From Sympetrum striolatum (lineage: Eukaryota; Arthropoda; Insecta; Odonata; Libellulidae), in assembly GCA_947579665.1 (NCBI GenBank), contig OX388350.1, positions 496,001-560,000 of the forward strand: a stretch of DNA of 64,000 nt, written 5' to 3'. The notes under the pieces are model-generated. The model did not search any database and was not told the DNA's origin. It saw nothing but the letters and a program-made list of their open reading frames with translations. Shown here in pieces: positions 11,148-23,119 of the stretch. Position numbers and translations under genes: made by a program. How positions within the stretch are numbered: position 1 is the stretch's first letter; the number at the start of each line of letters is the position of its first letter.

Positions 11148-12239
11148 ATATGGTGTAAAAATGGTATGTGTATCTTCAGTAGTAAAGGAGATATATAATT
11201 TCTCCCAAACACCGTGAAACTAGAAAATTACCCACAATTTTACCATTAGATTCCATTTAAATCATATATTTCAGCAATATATGAAAGGCCAAGACAATTG
11301 AATAATATTTGTAGGGTGTAGTTAATCCAGGCGAAACTAATTACAAGTATTAATTACGTATAAGAAAGTGCTACAGTCGAAAGTTGCTGTACTTCTCGGT
11401 TCACAAGGAGACGAGAGGATTTTGCTTTTATAGCAAATATAAAAAAAGAAAAGATACCTATCCGTTCATACGAATCGAGGTCTTACTAGCTGACCAATAG
11501 TAAACTGATTTAAAGACAGCAACAGTTCCAACAATAACTTTATGAAGCACCTAAGGAATTCGTGGAAATCTAACCTCCAAGAAATCAGTCAGTGAGTGTA
11601 TCAAAGGTACTATGTACCTACTAATTTTCTACTTCTTTCACTGATACTAAGTTCTGATAATCACGCACCGACTTCCAGTTAATAAAATTACGAAATTTAG
11701 GGATTCACTGTAGGGCTGATAGTATTTTAGATATCGATATTTTATTACCATAAGCATCCTTGTGCTCGAATTTGGGCACTGGAAAATCTTCTGCAAGCAA
11801 TTTATGTTAAATTTAAACATGAACCATTTAAGACCATACAAACTAACTAATGCAATTATAAATATCTTCCCTGTAAGATTTCTTTCAAAACTGTAGTAAG
11901 AAATCAACAAAGGACAACAACAAATCTCAGTTACCTAAAATTTCATACATATCATCGATATTTACATCTGCTTTTACACGCCTTGTTTCATTCTTCATTT
12001 GTATACTCGTTTACCCTCTCATTGGTTGAGATGAAGCACGTGACCGTCACTTTCGGAAATGCTCCGATGTTTCCCCTTAAAGTGGATCGGGGCAGTCGGT
12101 TTGGTAGTTTTCTGCCCGACGATGCTACAGAATAGGATTTAGAGGCGGAGTCGATGAGAGATCACGATTTCCTCTCCAGTCGGTTGGATTTGAAATCGAA
12201 CCAACTGCTTCCAAACCGACAAGTTACATAATATGGCCC
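9816..12239 (+). mobile_element. Non-autonomous TIR element (PIF/Harbinger-like ends?)
   Basis: The ends are GGGCCATATTCTGTA at the left and its inverse (one mismatch in 15) at the right, flanked on both sides by CAG. Without the LTR and one ATAT it is about 1.94 kb. The subterminal 100 bp or so on each side share GTCGGT, ACTCCG and TATTCTG words in inverse order. No transposase motif is visible. The largest frame (11647-11910, minus) is 87 residues and unrecognised. A 3-bp target duplication and GGGCC ends suggest PIF/Harbinger, although CAG is not their usual TWA, so the superfamily is uncertain. A pair of GGGGCC-type ends could also suggest hAT, but I see no 8-bp duplication. Confidence 0.6.
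10665..11147 (+). repeat. Gypsy-1 second LTR (solo-LTR context)
   Basis: Same length and apparently the same sequence as 5150-5632. It is followed by ATAT (11148-11151), matching the ATAT in front of both LTR copies (5146-5149 and 10661-10664). No polypurine tract precedes it. Instead the TIR-element flank does, so this is not a normal 3' LTR. Confidence 0.9.
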
Positions 12240-12242
12240 CAG

Positions 12243-13084
12243 GCCCGGGAGTGCTGGGCAGTCTTAATTTATTTATTTATTTATTGATTAAAATTTCAAT
12301 TCTTTATGTATTTATGCCTAACCTTAATTTTAAGCTTTTAATATATTAACACTTCGTCCAGACTGTTAATTTTAAATTTTATTCTATTATTTATCTATTT
12401 ATTGAATTATTTATCGTTTTTAGCCCTTATTGGGATTCATTTTAACGTCTTTTTTAATTCACTTTGTTTTAGTAAATTGGAATTATTTATTTATATTTAT
12501 ATTCAAAATTATATGAGGTGGTCGGAAAGAGGAATATGCTATTTTACTTGGTCTTTAAAATTTTTCGTTTATAAATGTTCTAATTATTCCCCATTAGGGA
12601 TTGCAAAATAATTTTACCAATAGCTGGGGCATCCGATACCCCAATACTAATAATCTGAAGTGGCTCTATTGATTTTGCACACTTTTATTAAAAATTTCAA
12701 AAAAAATCTCCGATTTTCGTAAAAATAAAATTACGCGATTGTGTTGCGGGTCGCATACATTCAGGGGTTCGTCTCGTAAATTTTTTGAAAAAATTTTAAT
12801 TATTTTACTTTAAGGCGATTTTTATATTTTATTCATTCTTGGCTATCTTAATATAGTTGGTTATCCATTTGACTTTGTTCTCCTTCCGCCGAGTCAGGGA
12901 CTTTTAAAATTTTTAACTCGAAAAAATCACTTTTAATTATTTATATTAACTTAGTAATTTTACTCATTGGATATTTTATCGTAATTATATCATTGCCTTT
13001 TATACTCGTCCGTCGTTTAGTTATTTAAATATTTATTTATTTATTCACTATTCATTGATCTATTTATTAAATTATTTATTTATT
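12243..13084 (+). other. AT-rich leader, probable jockey 5' region
   Basis: Runs of TTTATTTA alternate with T-rich sequence up to the gag ATG. Short frames in it (for example 12402-12611) look incidental. It is probably the 5' untranslated region of the jockey-like element, but its true 5' end cannot be placed. Confidence 0.4.
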
Positions 13085-14570
13085 ATGGAAAAGATTAATC
13101 AGCTTAATAAATCTCTCGAGAATACTACCGGACGCGTTCGTTCACTTAGTTGCCCCGATGAGGCTATGACTTTTTTACAAAGTGTAATAAAGAACGTTAA
13201 TTCGGACATAGCAGGGCAGTCTTCGACAGACGAGGCCTTCGTCAAAGAAACTGATAAAGTAATTAATGCCAGAGACTGCAAAGTCGGGGCCATACCTCCA
13301 GCAGTGAAATCAAATGATGAAAACTTAACCTTGTTAAACGACGCGCAAGCGAATGGTCAGAGGCGTTCGACGTCCCAAAAGAAGGGCGATGTGGGGGCTA
13401 AAGATAAGATGGCAAACAGACCAGAAAATAATAAAGAATCGCCGGTGGCGAATTGCGATGACCTAAGGTCATCAAAGAAAAGAAGGTCGAATCAACCGAT
13501 TTTCCCGGGCTCCCCGCGGTGATTGCCCACTAAACAAGGAGAGTGTTGGTGTCTTCCGCTCCAAACCTCGCCGCCCGCCGAGCGCCCGCCGACGGGGGTG
13601 AGACTCCTTTCATCAAATCGTAAAAATAAATCATACTCCCCCCGAAAACATGCGGTGGCAGTAAGTGGAAACAACTTATCGAACCGAAAAGTTTCGGGAT
13701 CAAATCACGAGGGCCGCGCTGAGATGACGGGGTTATAGCCGGGTCCTGCGGTGGTCCCTCGCGATCCCCCCCCCGCTCCCAAAACCCCCCCTGAAATTGA
13801 AATCAACTGCCGGGGAAACGACAGAGATTACATTGAAGGGGGTGGTTCATGTCACCCTCGGGACAAGGACGTCAGTGGGGACATTTCCTCCAATTTCATA
13901 CCATCAAGACAGGAATTGGTGGGTCAAAAGTGGCAGCTGGTTCCTCCCACCAAGGGGAGGTCAAAGGCGGAGACATCAACACCTCCAATTCGACTTAAAA
14001 CTCTCAATAGATTTTCTCCTCTTATAGAGAAAAGGGTCGGCGAGGCCGCGGGAGGCCGGATTTATCGGAAGAGTTGACCAAAAACAAGGAAGGGAAAATC
14101 CCTCCAATTTTAATGGAAACCCCCAAAAACTGGGTTGAAATATATAAAAGCATGAAAGAGGTCTGTTCTTTCCCCCCGTCGCCCAACTGGCGGGGCGACG
14201 AACGTCCATTAAATGTACTACAGTCAAAGATTGTTTGGAACCTAAGAAACTTTTAGAAAATAAAAAAATTAACTTCTTTACCTATCGCTTGGCTTCAGAA
14301 AAGAAGCAATTATTTGTCGTTAGAAATCTGCCAAATAACATTGATGTTAACGACATCAAAGATTCACTGCTGGAGCAAGGGATCCCGACCGAAAAGGTCT
14401 TTCAAATGCGCACAACTAGGCCCACAAAAGCTCAATTAGAAGCAAAAATAACAACTGTACCGCTGCGTCCATTACCGCTATACACAGTAGAATTAGATAA
14501 TAATATATCGACGGACGAATTTCTTAGCGTTAGACAAATCTGTGGTTATAAAATCATAATAAATCCGTAG
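13085..14570 (+). pseudogene. Jockey-like ORF1 (Gag), 5' part, decayed
   Basis: The ATG follows an AT-rich leader (MEKINQLNKSLENTTGRVRS). One frame runs to about 14077 with in-frame stops at 13520 and 13736. It then shifts twice, so the coding sense continues in other frames through 14074-14256 and 14235-14570. The latter carries the conserved pre-zinc-knuckle region of jockey Gags (LFVVRNLPNNIDVNDIKDSL, then PLPLYTVELDNN and CGYKIIINP). Gag of this type binds element RNA. The frame is cut at 14570 by the 3' end of another non-LTR element and resumes after 15275. The middle (13550-13800) is Pro-rich and GC-richer. Confidence 0.85.
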
Positions 14571-15275
14571 TTAATTTCTTCGAAAAGAAAAAAATGCGTC
14601 CAAATCACCCATACGAAATTAATGGAATTAGTATCAAAGTAGTAGATTCAGTTAAATATCTCGGGATCAACATTACTAATAACTTAAATTGGAGCACGCA
14701 TATTCGAAAAATCTGCGGCAAAGCAAGTAAAAGGCTTGGCTTTGTAAAGCGTATTGTCGGTAAATGCGACGAAAAGGTGAGAGAGCGATGTTATTTTACC
14801 TTGGTCAGACCCCTTCTGGAATATGCGGCAAGTATATGGGATCCAGCGGATGAAACGTGTACTCGCGAACTCGAGAAAGTGCAGCGTAAAGCGGTTCGTT
14901 TTGTTAAGAAATGCTACGATAAAAAAGCAAGCGTTACAAAAATGCTCTCAGACGTAGGTTGGGAATCCTTGAAAGAAAGGAGATTGGAAGCTAGGCTGCA
15001 ATTGCTTAATAAATTCGGGGAAACTACATTTTCCAAAGATACAATCGGTATCATGCACCCCCCTGCTACGTCGGTCGATCCGATAATGACCGTAAGTTAA
15101 GAGAAATAGATGCTAGGACGAATCGTTTCAGAGATTCATTCTTTCCGCGAACAATACGTGACAATAATCGAATAAGGAAGTAATTTAGATTCAACTGCTG
15201 TTTACACCCCCTGCCACACGCCGAAAGGCGGCTTGTAGGGTATTAATGTAGATGTAGATGTAGATGTAATAGAAA
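14571..15275 (+). mobile_element. 5'-truncated non-LTR element with (TAGATG)n tail
   Basis: It interrupts the jockey Gag between IIINP and ERRKPPSGPP. It holds the last part of a reverse transcriptase (see 14594-15100), a short 3' untranslated region containing CGCCGAAAGGCGGC (a 5-bp GC hairpin), and a tail of about four TAGATG hexamers. 5' truncation and a simple-repeat tail are the usual marks of target-primed insertion in CR1/L2/I-type elements. Confidence 0.85.
14594..15100 (+). pseudogene. C-terminal fragment of non-LTR reverse transcriptase
   Basis: This 168-residue open frame corresponds to the thumb and post-polymerase region that ends many non-LTR ORF2 proteins. Marks are VKYLGINITNNLNWSTHI, then FVKRIVGKCDEKVRERCY, VRPLLEYAASIWDP, the helix LEKVQRKAVRFVKK, and GWESLKERRLEARLQLLNK. 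Everything upstream (endonuclease and catalytic YADD domain) is absent because of 5' truncation, so the ATG is only an internal Met. The frame has no stop, which implies a recent insertion. The clade (CR1/L2-like) is a guess from the tail and this motif set. Confidence 0.85.
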
Positions 15276-16011
15276 GGCGTAAACCACCGAGCGGGCCGCC
15301 TCAATGTTATAGATGTCAGGCATTTGGTCATGTCAATAAAGCTTGTTTTATGCCGCCGCGATGCGTCAATTGCGGAGAGAATCACTTAACTAACGAATGC
15401 CGAAAACCTGCGGGCGAACAAGCAGTTTGTGCGAACTGCAAAGGCTCGCACCCAGCTAGCTATCGTGGGTGTGCTGCGTACAAAAAATTAAAAGAACGCT
15501 TAAATTCATTGAAAATAAAAGCCAGAGAAAACAGTAAAGAACTAGCTGCGAAAATTCCGCCCCCCACTCCGCATGAGGAAAGGGAGGGAAGGCCAAGGTA
15601 GCAGCAGTCGTGGCTGCCGACATCCCAAATGCCAAAAACGAAAGTAGGTCAGGCAATGTTGCCAAACCTTCCCTAAAATGTTCTACTCGCGCGGACAATC
15701 TTCTATCTCCGCTAACTTCCGATCCGCGAATTGATAATATTACAATGTCGAAGGCGGCACCTATAAACAAACAAGGGAATACTGCTCCCGAGCAATTAAT
15801 AAATGATATTGATTCTTCCCGTGCCGCGGACGGGGAGGAAGAAAATAGCGATCTTGTTACTGATGATCCCGACGAAGCATGGAAGGAAGGTATGAGAAAA
15901 TGGATTTCCACTATGACTCTTTTAATCCTTCAACCTGATTTAACCAATACTTCATTTATTTCTTATGTAATTAATTCAACTAAGCTGATTTTAGATGGCC
16001 AAGATTTTTAA
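15276..16011 (+). pseudogene. Jockey-like ORF1 (Gag), 3' part with zinc knuckles
   Basis: The Gag resumes with ERRKPPSGPP and then three cysteine-rich knuckles: CYRCQAFGHVNKAC, CVNCGENHLTNEC and CANCKGSHPASYRGC. This is the array typical of jockey-clade Gag, which binds nucleic acid. A frame change near 15595 moves the rest (about 15610-16011) to another frame ending KLILDGQDF. The first frame uses codons from 15350 and the last from 15610. The stop overlaps the start of ORF2 at 15995, as in related elements. Confidence 0.85.
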
Positions 16012-16096
16012 AATTTGTGAATGGAACGCCAACGGACTCGTCCAAAAGATGGACGAATTTATAAATTTTCTATTTAAACACAGAATTAGTTCACAA
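15995..16096 (+). pseudogene. Start of jockey-like ORF2 (endonuclease), truncated
   Basis: The ATG overlaps the end of ORF1. The first residues, MAKIFKICEWNANGLVQKMD, match the N terminus of the apurinic-type endonuclease of jockey ORF2 (a WNANGL motif followed by a helix). The match ends after about 33 codons (near 16096), where an unrelated or badly decayed sequence begins. The reverse transcriptase that should follow is absent. Confidence 0.75.
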
Positions 16097-17043
16097 TTTG
16101 TTCTAATAGCTTTTTGTCAGTGACAAGGTCCAATGTATATAAAAATCATAATGATGGTTTAGTTTTCTATGAGTAGGAAGCAGTTGTAGTCAGTAATTGT
16201 TGTTTTACAAAGTATTGTTTATCTAATCTTGGAGTTGCTTTCCCTGAACCAACACCCATGTACTTCTCTGATACATTATAATATTTGTAAATACACACTA
16301 TACTAGCTTCATTTAAATTAGATAACGCTTCTTTTTGTTATATTTTAAATATTTTTATTGTTTTCTCGTATATTTTTCGATTTTGCGTCCTGTAAAAGAC
16401 CCGTTCGAAACATAACATTCTTTGGAAATTTTAGTCCATGTATTACTTCGATGGATTCGGCTGCAGATTTCTTTGATCGCCTCTAATGTCATCAATATAT
16501 TTCTACTACCTCTAAAATACAATTCGTTTTTCTTCTAACTCACTCTATCGGCTAAGATTTATTCTCTAGCCTAACCAAACTCATGGCAAAAATTAAACGT
16601 TTGCTTTGCTCTCAATTCCTTGAGCTTTGGCCGCTAAGACGGCCGAGGGTACTTCAGTGTTGTGAAAGATAAAGAGAAACAGTTGGAGCCCTTTCCTCCC
16701 CCATAGTCATTTTGACACGTGTTGACCACTCTTCCCCTTTTCGCATTGTCGTTACTCCTGGTTGTTCGCCGTGGGTTTTCCAAAATATTTTCTATAAATC
16801 GGGCATGCGGCCTTCCTAAGCTGCAGCGGAGTTTTATCACGATTTCTAGAGACTATGCTTATTCTCATACGATATATCCTTCAGTTATTTGTGGAGCTCT
16901 GTAGCATAAACATCCAGCAATTTATCTCGCCTTTGCGGTCTTCATTGCAATATTTGTATCGAATACCATTTTGGATTCTCGGAATACTTCGTAAATCCTT
17001 GCATCTGATGGTAAATTACGGAGGAAAATTTCTCCAGTCTATC
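16097..17043. other. AT-rich stretch, possible endonuclease relic
   Basis: No gene is seen. At 16125-16260 one frame, broken by a stop, reads NVYKNHNDGLVFYE and NLGVAFPEPTP. This faintly resembles a non-LTR endonuclease middle region and could be part of the jockey ORF2. I do not see piggyBac TIRs with TTAA before 17044. Confidence 0.3.
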
Positions 17044-18520
17044 ATGGATCATCACGAAGATTCCGATCTTGAAACCAAAGACATCGAAATTGAAGTTTCC
17101 GATTCAAGCGTTTCGGAAGAATCAGATTCCGAATCCATCGATGGATCAGAGCCAATTCAAGACGGTGAATGGAGTGAACTTCAATCATCAGGTTCTTCTT
17201 TTCCTGCACCAGCGAGATTTTTCTTTGAAGAAGAATCTTCAATGAACTTTGAGGAAATTTCCGATATTCTTCCATTGAAGCCGTCGGGTTCTGGCGCTGA
17301 AAAGGATAAGCTGTGGCGGTAAGTGAATGAATCAGAAATACGACTTTTTTTGGCACTTGTGATGTTGCAGAGCATCATTCGCAAGCCTGATCTAGAATTC
17401 TATTGGTAAACCAGACCTACTCTTGCCACTCCTTTCTTCGGGCAGATAATGTCGTATCGCTGGTTTGTGAAAATTCGGCAGTGTTTGCATTTTTCTGTAA
17501 ACAATACATACGATCCTGAAACGCACCCAAACCCGAAGCTGTAGAAGATGTGGCCAGTTCATCTGAATTTGGAGGAAAGATTTAGAAAATTATACACGCC
17601 GGAAAGAGAAATGACCATAGACGAGAGTCTTCTTCTCTACAAGGGAAGGTTGGGTTGGCGGCAATACATTCCGCAAAAGAGGGCGAGATTTGGAATAAAA
17701 ACTTTTATTCTAAGTGAGTCTCGTAGTAAATACGTGTGGTCAACAATTATTTACACGGGAAAAGGAACTCTTTTTGATGATGAGTTCAAGGACAAACCTA
17801 TGTCACCTTAGGTAGTGATGACTCTAATGATGCCTTTGCTGGACAAGGGATATTGCGTTGTCACGGACAATTTTTATACGTCTCCAGAATTGGCTGAGTG
17901 GCTTATATCGCGGTCTTCGGACACATACGGCACTCTGAGAAGAACACGAAGGGGAGTACCGAAGGCATTGGTGGCAAAAAAGCTGAAGAAAGGAGAAGTT
18001 GCTGCATTTAGAAAAGGGAAGGTGTTGGTGCTGCGATGGAAAGATAAAAAAGAAGTGACTCTCTTATCAACTGTGCATACAAGTGATATGAAAAGATTAG
18101 AGAAAAGTGGCCGAAGTTTGAAAAAACCATCAGTGGTGACTGATTACAATCACACCATGGGGTGGACCGGGTAGATCAACATTTGTCCGATTACCCCTTA
18201 CTTAGAAAAAGATCGAAAAAATATTATAAAAAAATATTTTTCCATTTGGTGGAGCTAAGTGTGTGGAATTTATTCATTTTGTACAAAAAAGTGGTGGAAG
18301 AAAGGTGCATTTAGAATTCCGATTACAACTAATTGAACAATTGATTGAGGCCTATCATCCCACTCTCGTCCTTCCAAGGAGCGGCAGGCCACCCGCAGCG
18401 CAGCAAATTCGAAGGCTCGTAGATAGGCACATGCCCGACTCTCTGCCCACGAGCGAGAAGAAAGCAGCCCCTACTCGGCAGTGTATTATTATCTGTTGCC
18501 GAAAACGCGACGCTAATTAA
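17044..18520 (+). pseudogene. piggyBac-type transposase, inactivated
   Basis: The frame starts at ATG 17044 with an acidic, Ser-rich N terminus (SDSSVSEESDSES). The DDE_Tnp_1_7 core follows: EMTIDESLLLYKGRLGWRQ (first Asp), CVVTDNFYTSPELAEWL (second Asp) and, after a frame change, GVDRVDQHLSDYPL (third Asp). The three catalytic Asp codons are still present. Inactivation is by in-frame stops at 17320, 17407, 17542 and 17809, by a shift near 18160 (MGW instead of MGGVDRVDQ) and by another near 18285. The last segment (SGGRKVHLEFRLQLIEQLIE to about 18517) matches the usual family C-terminal region; a cysteine-rich end is hardly preserved. The usual activity is excision and insertion at TTAA. Confidence 0.9.
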
Positions 18521-20204
18521 AAATAAGGAAATAAATAAATTAAGCCAAAATAAATAAAATCTATTTTGACTTTATTAATTAATGGAAATTAAGGAATAAT
18601 TGAATTATAATTCATTATTAATCATATTATTAGGTTTTATAATGTATGATGGATATATAAGATTTGCACATCTATAAGTTTATAAGGTTCTGTATAAGTT
18701 TAAACTCATCTCTATCATAAAACTTTACACCGGTAAAAGCTGCCCTGCAAGTCCTTTATACGTTTTATAACAACGAAATTCACTCCCAAAATTGGACTAG
18801 AATGAATTCTTAATTAATCAATTAATTAAGAGTTCAATTTAAAAACTTCATTTTAAAAACAAATACTACGGATGTAATAGTTTTGTTGAGAGTAAATTAG
18901 GAGTTTAATTTTTGTATCTATTTGCTTTCCGTTTAATTTTAATAATCATCTGTCATTTACATTTCATTCAACAGCTATTTACATTTTGAAAAAGGGGTTA
19001 CTGGTGTTTACTAATCATGAAGCAAATAAGTTCTTTACATAAGCAACATGAAGCACAAATTATTTGCAATTTCTAAATATTTTAAATCCATGTCAATGAA
19101 TAATATTGCTTCATAAAATATGATAATATCTTTTCTCTTTTCATTTTCTTTTTACATAAATGTAATCTCCTTGAACAAATGCCTTCACTCCTCATCCTGC
19201 CTAATAAGGCTTATTCCCAGCTCTTGGTAGCTAATTTTATGAGTGATTTAACAACTGTCCTTCAGGCTGTACTGGGAAAGTCCAAATCATAAATGTTTTC
19301 CATTAAATAGAAGCAATTTAAGGGATTTGTCGTCTAAGGATTTTTCCACTCAGTCTTACTGTGATTTCCACTTAGATTTTTCTTCGCTTTAATAAACAAA
19401 AGTTATTGAAATTTTTAATCGCATTGATAATATTTAATTATTGCGGACCACCCAAATTACACCGAGGTTTCCTTACTTCGCTGTCAACAAAAATACAAAA
19501 CTAAATACACAATGTAAATTTCACAAGTAATGAAACCCCGCCAGTTATATATTCAGGTATCCAATATAATTATCTTCCACAGCAAACACATGTACCTCTT
19601 TTTATTAATTTAAATTATATTTTATAGAATGACATCACTAAATCTTGGAAATGCTAATGTCAGAATCACTAAATTTTCAATGAATTGCCGTCAATGAATT
19701 CCTACTTTCGGACTATTTTTGATGTTCACAGAAATTCGATCTAGATTATTTATTAGTTTAATGAAGGAAAGCTACTCACGCATGGTTAAATTTATATTTT
19801 GCCGAAAATTAAAATATCTGTTGATTATAAAGTAATATATCCAGTCCCCTAATATTCCAAAGCTTCACTTCATATTCTAATTTTTCCCTAAAACTCGCTG
19901 CTTTGCTTTTTAATTAGACAATATAAAATGATATTGCTAAATCAAGTTAAGTAATTTTCCTAAAATTCATTTTAATTATTGAATATTTTAAAACGTTAAC
20001 CTGGATGTAGTAATATAAATATTAAGGTAGAGTATGTTAAATTCTCGAAAGTATGACGTACTCAGATATTAGTCAATTTACCTAATAAATTAAAAATATT
20101 GCATATTCAATGTGTATTTATAAAATAACCTCGGTACATCATTCAATAAGGATTAATTTTGGTGATTAATACTTATTTTCTTTCCCGAGGGCATTACGAG
20201 AAAG
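18521..20204. other. AT-rich DNA without recognisable genes
   Basis: Frames here are short. A 20-bp near-palindrome of TTAATTAA words lies at about 18808-18830. No TIRs, LTRs or coding motifs were seen. Confidence 0.6.
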
Positions 20205-21030
20205 AATGGCGTGGGAGGATCCCGACGAGAGGCGGCGCCGGCGTCTGGACTCAGCGACAGACGACCACGGAGAGGGAGGACGTAGGCGTGGGAAGACCCC
20301 GGCGTAGGAGGGTCCCATCGAGGGAGGACCCCGGCAAGGAGGACCCTGGCGAGAGAGGGTATCAGCGAGGGAGGATCCACGTTAGGTAGGACGACGACGA
20401 GGGACCCCAGCGACGGAGGAATCCAGCGGGTCCCCAGAAAGGGATCCCGGCGAGGGACGACCCCGGTAAGAGAGGGTCCCAGTGAGGGAGGACCCCAGCG
20501 AGGGACGACCCCGGCATGAGAGGGTCCCAGCGAGGGAGGACCCCAGCAGAGGGGCCCCAGCGAGGGAGGACCCCAGCGAGGGACGACCCCGGCATGAGAG
20601 GGTCCCAGCGAGGGGGTATCCCATGGAGGGAAGGTCCCAGCGAGGGAGGACCCCGGTGAGGAGGACCCAGACGAGAGAGGGTCCCAGCGATGGAGGATCC
20701 CTGTTAGGTAGGACGACGACAAGGGACCCCAGCGACGGAGGATCCCAGGGAGGGATGGTCCCGGTGAGTGAGGGTCCTAGCGAGGGAGGACCCCGGTGAG
20801 GAGGACCCTGGCGAGAGATGGTCCCAGCGAGGGAGCATCCGACTGATGGAGGACCCCGACGAGGGAGGAATCCGAAGATCGAGGGTCCCAGTGAGGTCGG
20901 ATACCAGCGAGGGATGACCCTGGTGAGGTAGGGTCCCAGCGAGGGAGGTTCCTGGGGAGGGAGGACCGCTGCTAGGAAGGACCCCGGCAAGGGAGGACCT
21001 AGGAGACGAAGGATCTAGCAGGGAAGTGCC
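20205..21030. repeat. GC-rich minisatellite (GAGGGAGGACCCCAGC-like units)
   Basis: About 825 bp of degenerate tandem units, mostly 15-18 bp, are built from GAGGGAGGAC and CCCAGCGAGG. Larger blocks recur (for example 20479-20540 and 20548-20610), so it also has a higher-order period. Many units are multiples of three, which leaves long open frames on both strands (Pro/Leu/Ser-rich on the minus strand, Arg/Gly-rich on the plus strand). They lack start context or domains and I do not regard them as genes. The purine-rich strand is the plus strand, in contrast to the AT-rich surroundings. Confidence 0.9.
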
Positions 21031-22610
21031 AGAGTTCAATTGGTTTTGGAAATTCTGATCAATAGAAATGATGGACTTTTAGAAATGAAGGCTTTTCTCA
21101 ATACATTTAGCAAAGAATTAAAAATTATTTGTTGAGATGAAAGGAGCACAAATTCATAGAATTACTTAAGATTGATTAAGTAATGTAGTGAAAGATTATT
21201 CATTGCAGTAGAGAAATTCAGAGGGGATGACTGTGAGTAAACAACTCTCCCAACATGGAATGTGACTCTGAATTGGATTCATAGGCTACTGTGTATGGTG
21301 AATAGTCTTATACGATATTGAACATTCTCTTTTACCTTAAACCTGACTGGATTCTGCATGAAGATACAGCCAATTGCTTCCAAGATATCTGCAAGAAATT
21401 ATTTAAGCCTGCCTTTCTAGAGAGACATATCCATCCACAGACTGGTGCAGTTTGTGACAAAAACTGCAATGATACAATCTTACGAAGAAGAGAGCCTATT
21501 GAGACTCATTTTACTGACACATTCCAAAATTAAATAGATAATTTGCTTTGTTAGGAATCAAGCAAGGATTGATGAAATATTCTCCACGATACCAGCATAC
21601 ATTTTATCAAATTTTGATGATGAAATCTTTGAAATTTCTAATCCAATTTAGTTCCTTTAAAGTCAAGATTATTTGTTTAATTTTATTATTTAATTAAAGA
21701 TCACTACAATATGCACTCGATATTCTTTGAGCACTGTGTATTTAGCTTTTACATTTGCGGAAGCAAGCCACCAGTGCCGTGGTAAAAGTGGATGCCATTA
21801 GGTCATGTCATAAATGAATAAATATAAGCAAAGCATTGCGTTAAGCTAATATATTAGTCATTATACATATGAGTGAATTAATTTGCAAAAGAAAATATAT
21901 TATAAAGATAAAGTGTACATTCAATAATCGTTTAAGATGGAATTAACATGTAGGAATTGTAGTTTTGGAAGATAATAATAGCCTAACTTCATCAACAAGT
22001 AATTATGTTGCACCTAAAAAATTATGAAGAGTCAGCTTCCCTCTATTAGAATATGGGAGTGTATTATATGTACTGTATGAAATACGATAACGGAAGATCA
22101 ATTTTGATTAACCACCCATAAAATGGCAATCAAGATATTATGGTCACAAAGGTATATCACAAATGCAAAAGGAATGGTGAAAGGAAATTAAGTGATCACT
22201 GGAGAAAAAATAATTCAATTTTAGGGTATTCTTCTTGTTAACTGAACATTTTATGATTGGAATAGTTTACCAGATTGTGAAGAATTAACAGTAATATGAA
22301 TAGGGATTTACTGATAATGTTCATTGGTAGGTTTGCGGTAGCATATGTAGTATTTTAATGTATTTCATGTACAGAATTAATCATAGCATTTCCCAAACTC
22401 ATTGGTTGAATTGTATCTTGGTCTAACAAAGCAATTCCAAGGTCCCAGACTCAAGTTCTAAGTAACCGGATTCTTCTGTTACAGGAATGGATGTCTATAT
22501 GTTAAATGTAAATATATATATATATGTCGATATATCCTTCATTTCATTCTTCTGTTTACCGGAGATTTTGCACATTCTGTAATCAAGAATGCCAATGGTT
22601 TTGAATAGGA
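21031..22610. other. AT-rich DNA; one unassigned 71-residue frame
   Basis: The frame 21318-21533 (+) encodes a Cys-containing peptide (NCFQDICKKLFKP, then HPQTGAVCDKNC). Its composition looks more protein-like than its neighbours, but I recognise no family and see no splice or start evidence. The rest is plain AT-rich sequence. Confidence 0.3.
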
Positions 22611-22990
22611 AGGTGTTCAACCAATGCATTCTACCAGTCCTATGGTAGTAAAACTTGGGTGTTAAATGCAGCAATAACCCAGAGACTTCAAACAACGCAA
22701 AGGAGCATGGAGCGCTGTATGCTGGGAATCACAAGAAGAGACAGGAAACGTAACACTTGGGTGAGAATGCTGACTGGAGTTACAGACATCATAGATAAGG
22801 TAAGACCACTAAAATGGAAATGGGCCAGCCATAATGCAAGAAGAAATGACAACCGTTGGACGTATGTAGTTCTCAACTGGATACCAAGAGATGTGAAGAG
22901 ACCAAGAAGAAGACCTATAGACAGGTAGAATAGAGACATCATCAAGTACTTAGGTGTAACGTGAAGCTCAGGATATTAACCTTATCTAAC
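22611..22990 (+). pseudogene. RTE-type reverse transcriptase C-terminal fragment
   Basis: The frame starts in FNQCILPVL, shifts by one at YGSKTWVLN and continues with QRLQTTQRSMERCMLGITRR, then VRMLTGVTDII, KWKWASHNARRNDNRWT and WIPRDVKRPRRRP. This order is the conserved C-terminal module of RTE-like ORF2 proteins. The frame stops at 22926, where a Trp is expected (DRW). Further similarity (ENWKVLWEAY) persists to about 23030 after a shift. The catalytic domain is missing. Confidence 0.8.
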
Positions 22991-23119
22991 AGAGAAAATT
23001 GGAAAGTACTTTGGGAGGCCTACATCCGATGTCGGATTGAAAATGGCTGATAATGATGACACATAGTGGTAGAAATCGGTTCTAATGAGTAGTTCTGTGA
23101 TTTTTGTCATCTCTCGAAA

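Noticed and set aside
17320..17409. Intron in the piggyBac gene starting at GTAAGT (17319)
   Set aside because: The family coding sense continues straight through the putative donor (VNESEIRLFLALVM), so TAA is a stop mutation and not a splice site.
20205..21030. CRISPR-like array
   Set aside because: Units are contiguous and degenerate, with no unique spacers of constant length, and the context is eukaryotic.
20153..21039. Pro/Ser/Leu-rich proteins of 77-202 residues in the minisatellite
   Set aside because: The frames overlap on both strands and several phases, which follows from unit lengths near multiples of three. No signal, domain or start context is present.
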